Part shown: positions 59,118 through 64,000 of the stretch, piece after piece
Numbering within the stretch: position 1 is the stretch's first letter
Layout: the number at the start of each line of letters is the position of its first letter
Assembly (NCBI GenBank): GCA_021613335.1
Contig: JAJTWR010000263.1
Location: forward strand, 754,501-818,500
From: Whitmania pigra
Taxonomy: Eukaryota; Annelida; Clitellata; Hirudinida; Haemopidae
Direction: 5' to 3'
Length of the DNA: 64,000 nt
The notes under the pieces: model-generated
What the model was told of the DNA's origin: nothing
Databases searched by the model: none
What the model saw: the letters and a program-made list of their open reading frames with translations, nothing else
Program-made: the position numbers and the translations under genes

Positions 59118-59401
59118 ACTTGGAGGTTCTCTCTACAGAGAGGGAATTTGCAGATGGACTGAGTTTTGAAAATGTTATCAAAAACTTTGCGAAAGAAAAG
59201 CGCGGAAAATTTCCAACCGACTTGATGCCTGCATAGCCGAAAGAACTCGCTGACCTCGCCTACAATTTCGAGTCTCTAAGCCATGCGCGACTTTTAGAAC
59301 GAAACGAATTCCAAAGCAAATGGCTTCTGGTAGTTTTGTATCGCATTGCTTATTGTTACCGTCGCTCATATAAGTTCTCAGTTTTCATATTTGTGGATTA
59401 A
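59118..59401 (+). pseudogene. Coding-like fragment with one in-frame stop, family unknown
   Basis: One frame reads DLEVLSTEREFADGLSFENV through KRGKFPTDLMPA, then TAG at 59230-59232, then PKELADLAYNFESLSH to KFSVFIFVD and a stop. Composition (balanced charged and hydrophobic residues, few repeats) is more protein-like than the surrounding AT-rich DNA. No motif was recognised. It begins about 70 bp after the end of the duplicated block. Confidence 0.3.
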
Positions 59402-62400
59402 AAACATTTGCGGAAAATCGAAGCTGTAAGACATTGTATAATATACTATGAATATGTGTTTACGAATACATAATAAGATGAAAGGACTAGGACTAAAATT
59501 AGATCCGTAATTGTAGTTCCGTCAAAATAATTATTTGAGGGCTTTCTTTAAAGTAAAATGGAAGTCATTGCCACTCGGTGTTCCTCGGTATCCCAATTTG
59601 TCAGAGCCTCCTCGAATTACTTTTTCAAATTTTTTTTATCAATTACTGACTCTATGAACTTTACTTTTCCTCGCTCGATATTAGTGGCTATTAACCCTTC
59701 GACCGGGTAAATAAATAAATAAATAAAATAAATTCATCACGAAGATGCAAGGTCATTTTTTGTTCATTGGATTGGTATTGTTTATCGATATTACAACATT
59801 CTGTTAATATTAAAATATATAATTATCAAAATTGTTTGGATATATTTCAGTGTTTGAAATTCTTTATTTCCCAGTTTACTCTGCTACCTGTAATGAATCA
59901 CTTTCAACATTCAAAACTGTTTGTAATTTAGTTGATTGTTTGAAAAAAATCAATAAAAGTCCTGTTATAATTTTTTAAAATCATATTTAATGAGCGCTCA
60001 TTTAATTGTAGCATCAAAGTAGCATTTGTTCAAATGTTAAATTAAATATCATCAAACATGTCTGCTGCTTAGATATATTTTTGTAAGCGATTTGTATTTC
60101 TTCATCGATTAAAAACTGTTTTTTTGAGTAAAGTCCATCTTTTTCGTTAGCTTTGGTTTTAATGACAAACAGACTATTTCAATCACTTATTAATCAATTT
60201 TGTAAATTTATTTCACCGTTCCAACTTTTTGATAGACACAGAGTGGGTTGAAATTTTGAGCAATGCTACTTACATGACAGTGTATCTGTACAAATTCTTA
60301 AAAAAAAACCTCGCGAATCAACTTTCAGAACGCTTCCAACGATCGAGAAAAGTCGCGGCGTAATTAAAAGTTACAATGTGTAACAATAATTACATAGAAA
60401 CGTGGATGAAAAAGTGGAGAAAATCGAGAAAAGAGAAAAATTCTTCCTTTGAAGAAAAATTCATTGATGGAATTTAAGTGGCTTGATTTCCTTGTTGAAT
60501 GCTGAAATTAAACATTCTTAATGAAAAAAGGCCGGAATAACTAATTCGTATAAATTAAATTATCGTAATATCCAATGTATGGCATGAATGTTTGATAAGA
60601 GTTCGCTTAAATCTTTGCATTGCAAGCGCATCGAAAAATCACTTGAACCATGGATGAGTTGAATCGTCAGATCATCTCAACTGACTTGCAGCGAAGGAAA
60701 TAACAGAACAGAAAAAGAAATATGGATTAAATTCTTTTCAACAAAATTTCTTGATAAATATTAACAAAATCTCCAACGATTGTGACTCGAAGAAACGGCT
60801 ACATCCGGTCACGTGAGACGAGAATGGACATCGTAATGGCAACTGGAATTTTTTTTATCTTTCTCAATTACACGAAAGAGGTTGGCATCGTTTCCAGGCT
60901 GATAGTTCAGTCGATAACTCGGAGAAAATGACGCCTAAAATAAGATGAGAAGCAATTGAGACCGACGCACACTTCTCTAATCATCCATGGACGCTTTGCA
61001 ATTACACCGGCTGCTACCAGGACGTGAAAGAACGACTCCCAAACGATTAATTCAGGCATTCGATCCATAAAAATAGAATTAACTTTTCCTCTTTCCAGGC
61101 GTCCTCGCAGGATTGGCGCTGGAGCTGAATTCTATTGATGATGTCACGGCCTAAAAATAGTTCCGTCCACTCTCGTCCAATGAGAGGAGGATTCAATTTC
61201 GTAACGTAGCGTCCTCTGGTTTAAAAGTGGAAATAAAAATCTGAAACGACGTGGGTGTATTGCGTTCGCTGATATGTCGCTGAAACACATTGGGTTCGGA
61301 AATTAATAATAACAATAATAGTGTAGTAATAATAATAATATTATTAATAATGAATGGGCAAATAAATTATTACGTAATTAAATTTTTAAAGTACAATTTG
61401 CAGGGTTTTGTATAACATTGTTCACGATAATAGAAGTTCTTATCATTCATGCCTTAACTCCACAAACTATACTCAACAAACTAACAAATATTTGGAGACA
61501 ATTATTAGAGATTTTATAAAATGTTAATCAATTTCTTCTTTCTGCTTCTGAATGATTACGACGAATGAGATAAATTAAAGACCCTTTACAAGTAGAACCA
61601 TGGCGATGATTTGTGTGTATATTTCAAAATGCTGTGAAATAAATTACGAATTAAATTAAAAAATCGAAAGTGCTGCTGATGATTCCAGTGAGTGAAGCCA
61701 ATGAAATGAAGACGAGAATCATTCTGTGGAAGAAAAGTTGAAGAAAATAAAAAGAAATAATAATAATAATAATAATAATAGAAAATAAATTCTACCACGG
61801 AAGATGCGAACATCAAAGAAATTTGTTTTAAGAGCAATTAAATTCACCAAAACATTTGAGAACGTTTCTAAATGCTTATGTTCCTCTGCCATTTCAAAGC
61901 TTTTCAAATTCCTTTTTCTTAAACTTAAAATCAGTGGAACATTTTTCCTCGAAATAAATGTATCTAATCCTGACAGGAGTATATGTTAGAAATAATTAAA
62001 AAATTATCAGAACACGTGATGGTGGTGCATGGACTTTTAATGCTTTAAGCAATTTATTCTATTTATTGATTTTGTATTTATTTATTTATTTGTTTGATTA
62101 AAGCCAGCTGCATAACTAAGGTGATTTGGATTTTATGTCTTCATGTCTTAAACTTCATGTCACCACGATCTTTTCTTTCATGAGAAGACCTCAGATGATC
62201 TCATTTGTGAATAAATGCTTTATTTATAATTTTATTTATTTATTTATAATAACTTTATAATTATATTAAGTGTATATTATGACCTTTGTGATTACATAAT
62301 GCATAATGCTTTATTTACAATAATATGACAATTATTTAAGTGAATATTATAACATCAGTGATTAAGTAATTTTTTTATTTACCATAACTTGATAATTTAT

Positions 62401-63052
62401 TTATGTGAAAATTATAACAAATTTGGAGACAGATGCTTTTGAAGAAAAAGACATGAGCACTTGAAAGAGAAAGTAGTGCCTTCATTTAAGATTGCCTTTC
62501 CAATGCTTCGGAGTTGCTGAGAAGAAAGCAGCTTAGAATTCCTTTTAATCCGTTTGTTAAGTTTTTAAATGAATATATTTTTTTCTAATTTTAAAAATAA
62601 ATTATTTGTACGTACTTTTAGGCTATTAAATACTAAAAAGTTCTTAAAAAGAAGTATAAATGAAATTTAAAAAAAAAAAAGATACAATACAGAATATAAA
62701 AATATAATATAGAAATCACTTTAAACGATTATCTAATTTATTATTAAAATTAGGATATGGAATCGCACTAACTAAATAATAAGTTACATAATTATATGAT
62801 ATTACTTAATTGACGAAAGAGTTGACATTGTACCTCGTGTAGTGCACAGTTTCAATCGAACGCAAAAGGCACAATTCAACATCCTGCAAATGAAACGCTA
62901 ATGAGAAGCTTTGAACCGAGGAAATTACACTCCACAAAGAAAAGTGTAACTGGTGCAGCTTGGAAGCGAGTAAACCCAATTAACGCCTGAATTTGGAAAA
63001 GATTTCCAGACTCGGGGTTTCTTATTCATCTGTGCATTCGTGCGCGCTGGAG
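59402..63052. other. Long AT-rich intergenic region
   Basis: No convincing gene was seen on either strand. It contains an AAAT run (59708-59730), a (TAA)n run (61755-61781) and a slightly GC-richer patch at 60300-61300 without an ORF. Short frames at 61586-61989 overlap low-complexity sequence. It may be an intron or 3' region of the gene entering from the right. Confidence 0.6.
62077..62140 (+). repeat. Short dispersed repeat, copy 3
   Basis: TTTATTTATTTGTTTGATTA followed by AAGCCAGCTGCATAACTAAG and GTGATTTGGATTTTATG. It shares the motif order with the copies at 8128-8190 and 54915-54975. Confidence 0.45.
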
Positions 63053-64000
63053 TTAACCTCCTGTGCGTCTTGCATGGAAGCTTTGGCTCCTCGTTGATGT
63101 TGCTCTGAATTTCTTAGTTGAGCTGGAAACGGAACCACAATTGACAACTGGAACGACGGAAGAATAGGCCTGTGAACCGATGAAATAAGAAGAAAAATAC
63201 TGGATGCTCTTCGTTGCTGAAAGACACGATGAAATTGAGGGATTCTCCTTTCTCTTCTTCATGGGGAGACGACGTTTCAAGCAGATTTCGAGCAGTCTTC
63301 CTTGAAAGATCATCAACAAGGAAGACGCAGTTTGTCTAAAATTCGAGGCATGACGACGAGACAAGATCCTCTTCTGTCTGCCATAATTCTTTATCCTGCT
63401 TGGAATCCGTCTTTTCCATGAAAAGTGAGCAACTCTCTTAAGTTTTGAAAAGGATTTCCTTTCCAAGGAACTTGAAGCTTGTGACGTGAGGCAATCGCTC
63501 ACCTCGTTGGAATGTAATTTTGCGCTAGAAGATGGCTTGAGTGTGGCAAACGAGAGACCAAGACACGATTGAGACATTTGGCGAGTTGTTGGTGGAATGC
63601 TTCGTACGAAGAGGGAGGTAAACGATTGGAGAAGTTTTGACGCGAACATCACGAAACAGGCAATAAAATCGATGAAAAAGCTAAAGTTGAAAACTCCGAG
63701 TAGGTTAGAAGCACGTTGGTGTGATTGTCGTGATAGTAACTCGACGATGATTCCAGTGCACGGTGACAGGTGAAGGGAGAGTGCGATGCATGCGAACACG
63801 AGAAGGAAGAAGTTGTGCTGGAGTGGAAACGAACCGGAGGTGGAAAGAGGCGCCACGAAGTAATCAATGTAGGGACTGGTAAGGGAGCAGTGGCTAATGA
63901 CCACGTTCCTCGTCTGGTCGACCACTGGTTTGATGAAGTGCCTCGTGTACTCGGAGCTTCCCTCGACACCACACCTGATTTCTATCATGCTCCTCACGTC
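63053..64000 (-). CDS. Partial ORF of unknown identity running off the right edge
   Basis: An open frame of more than 314 codons continues beyond the window on its 5' side. Its first third looks like genuine protein (IEIRCGVEGSSEYTRHF; RNVVISHCSLTSPYIDYFV), followed by a strongly hydrophobic stretch (FFLLVFACIALSLHL) that could be a membrane anchor or GPI signal, and a second hydrophobic stretch. The last 180 residues are Ser/Lys/Arg-rich and less convincing, so the true exon may end earlier. No family was recognised. Confidence 0.4.
   Translation of the reverse strand, partial: DVRSMIEIRCGVEGSSEYTRHFIKPVVDQTRNVVISHCSLTSPYIDYFVAPLSTSGSFPLQHNFFLLVFACIALSLHLSPCTGIIVELLSRQSHQRASNLLGVFNFSFFIDFIACFVMFASKLLQSFTSLFVRSIPPTTRQMSQSCLGLSFATLKPSSSAKLHSNEVSDCLTSQASSSLERKSFSKLKRVAHFSWKRRIPSRIKNYGRQKRILSRRHASNFRQTASSLLMIFQGRLLEICLKRRLPMKKRKENPSISSCLSATKSIQYFSSYFIGSQAYSSVVPVVNCGSVSSSTKKFRATSTRSQSFHARRTGG

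Overview
The window is nuclear DNA of a non-vertebrate animal. It is AT-rich, with short spliceosomal introns (about 60-500 bp), GT-AG junctions, AATAAA signals and many decayed DNA transposons. A full BIRC6 orthologue, a CCDC15-like gene and two RIG-I-like receptor (RLR) genes fit a metazoan. RLRs are absent from most insects, so an insect is unlikely. The sequence alone does not fix the phylum.

Layout. Positions 1150-30157 (+) hold one giant gene, BIRC6/BRUCE, which I resolved into 70 coding exons (about 5,170 codons). It has an N-terminal propeller-like region with an inserted BIR zinc domain and ends in an E2 (UBC) domain with its catalytic Cys. One junction (exon 24/25) is one base out of frame. 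From 30.2 to 33.2 kb lie a MULE transposase remnant, an AACTACTT-rich array, a GGGCTATTTTG minisatellite and a small retroelement-like tail.

Positions 33293-36318 (+) and 51327-54373 (+) are two intact, seven-exon RLR paralogues of 836 and 837 aa. Both start with one death-effector-domain-like module instead of tandem CARDs, followed by an RLR helicase and a zinc-binding C-terminal domain. They lie in two copies of a segmental duplication. Copy A (about 32.76-39.39 kb) also carries an intact CCDC15-like gene on the minus strand (37211-38711). Copy B (about 44.01-59.05 kb) lacks that gene and is opened by transposons. These include a hAT element (44215-50924, TSD CTGTATAT) that itself contains a Gypsy/Ty3 retrotransposon (46233-50696, TSD GACTA, identical 111-bp LTRs), and a 3.5-kb block with a Tigger/pogo element and other remnants. 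Another hAT element (39391-42521, TSD GTTGCTGA) ends copy A, and a short hAT relic lies at 43260-43913.

From 59.1 to 63.0 kb I see no convincing gene. A minus-strand coding-like ORF of unknown identity runs off the right edge (63053-64000).

BIRC6 (ubiquitin-dependent control of caspases and autophagy) and the RLRs (cytosolic RNA sensing) both belong to cell-death and innate-defence biology, but nothing here shows that they are co-regulated. The most notable system is the pair of DED-like RLRs with a mosaic divergence pattern.
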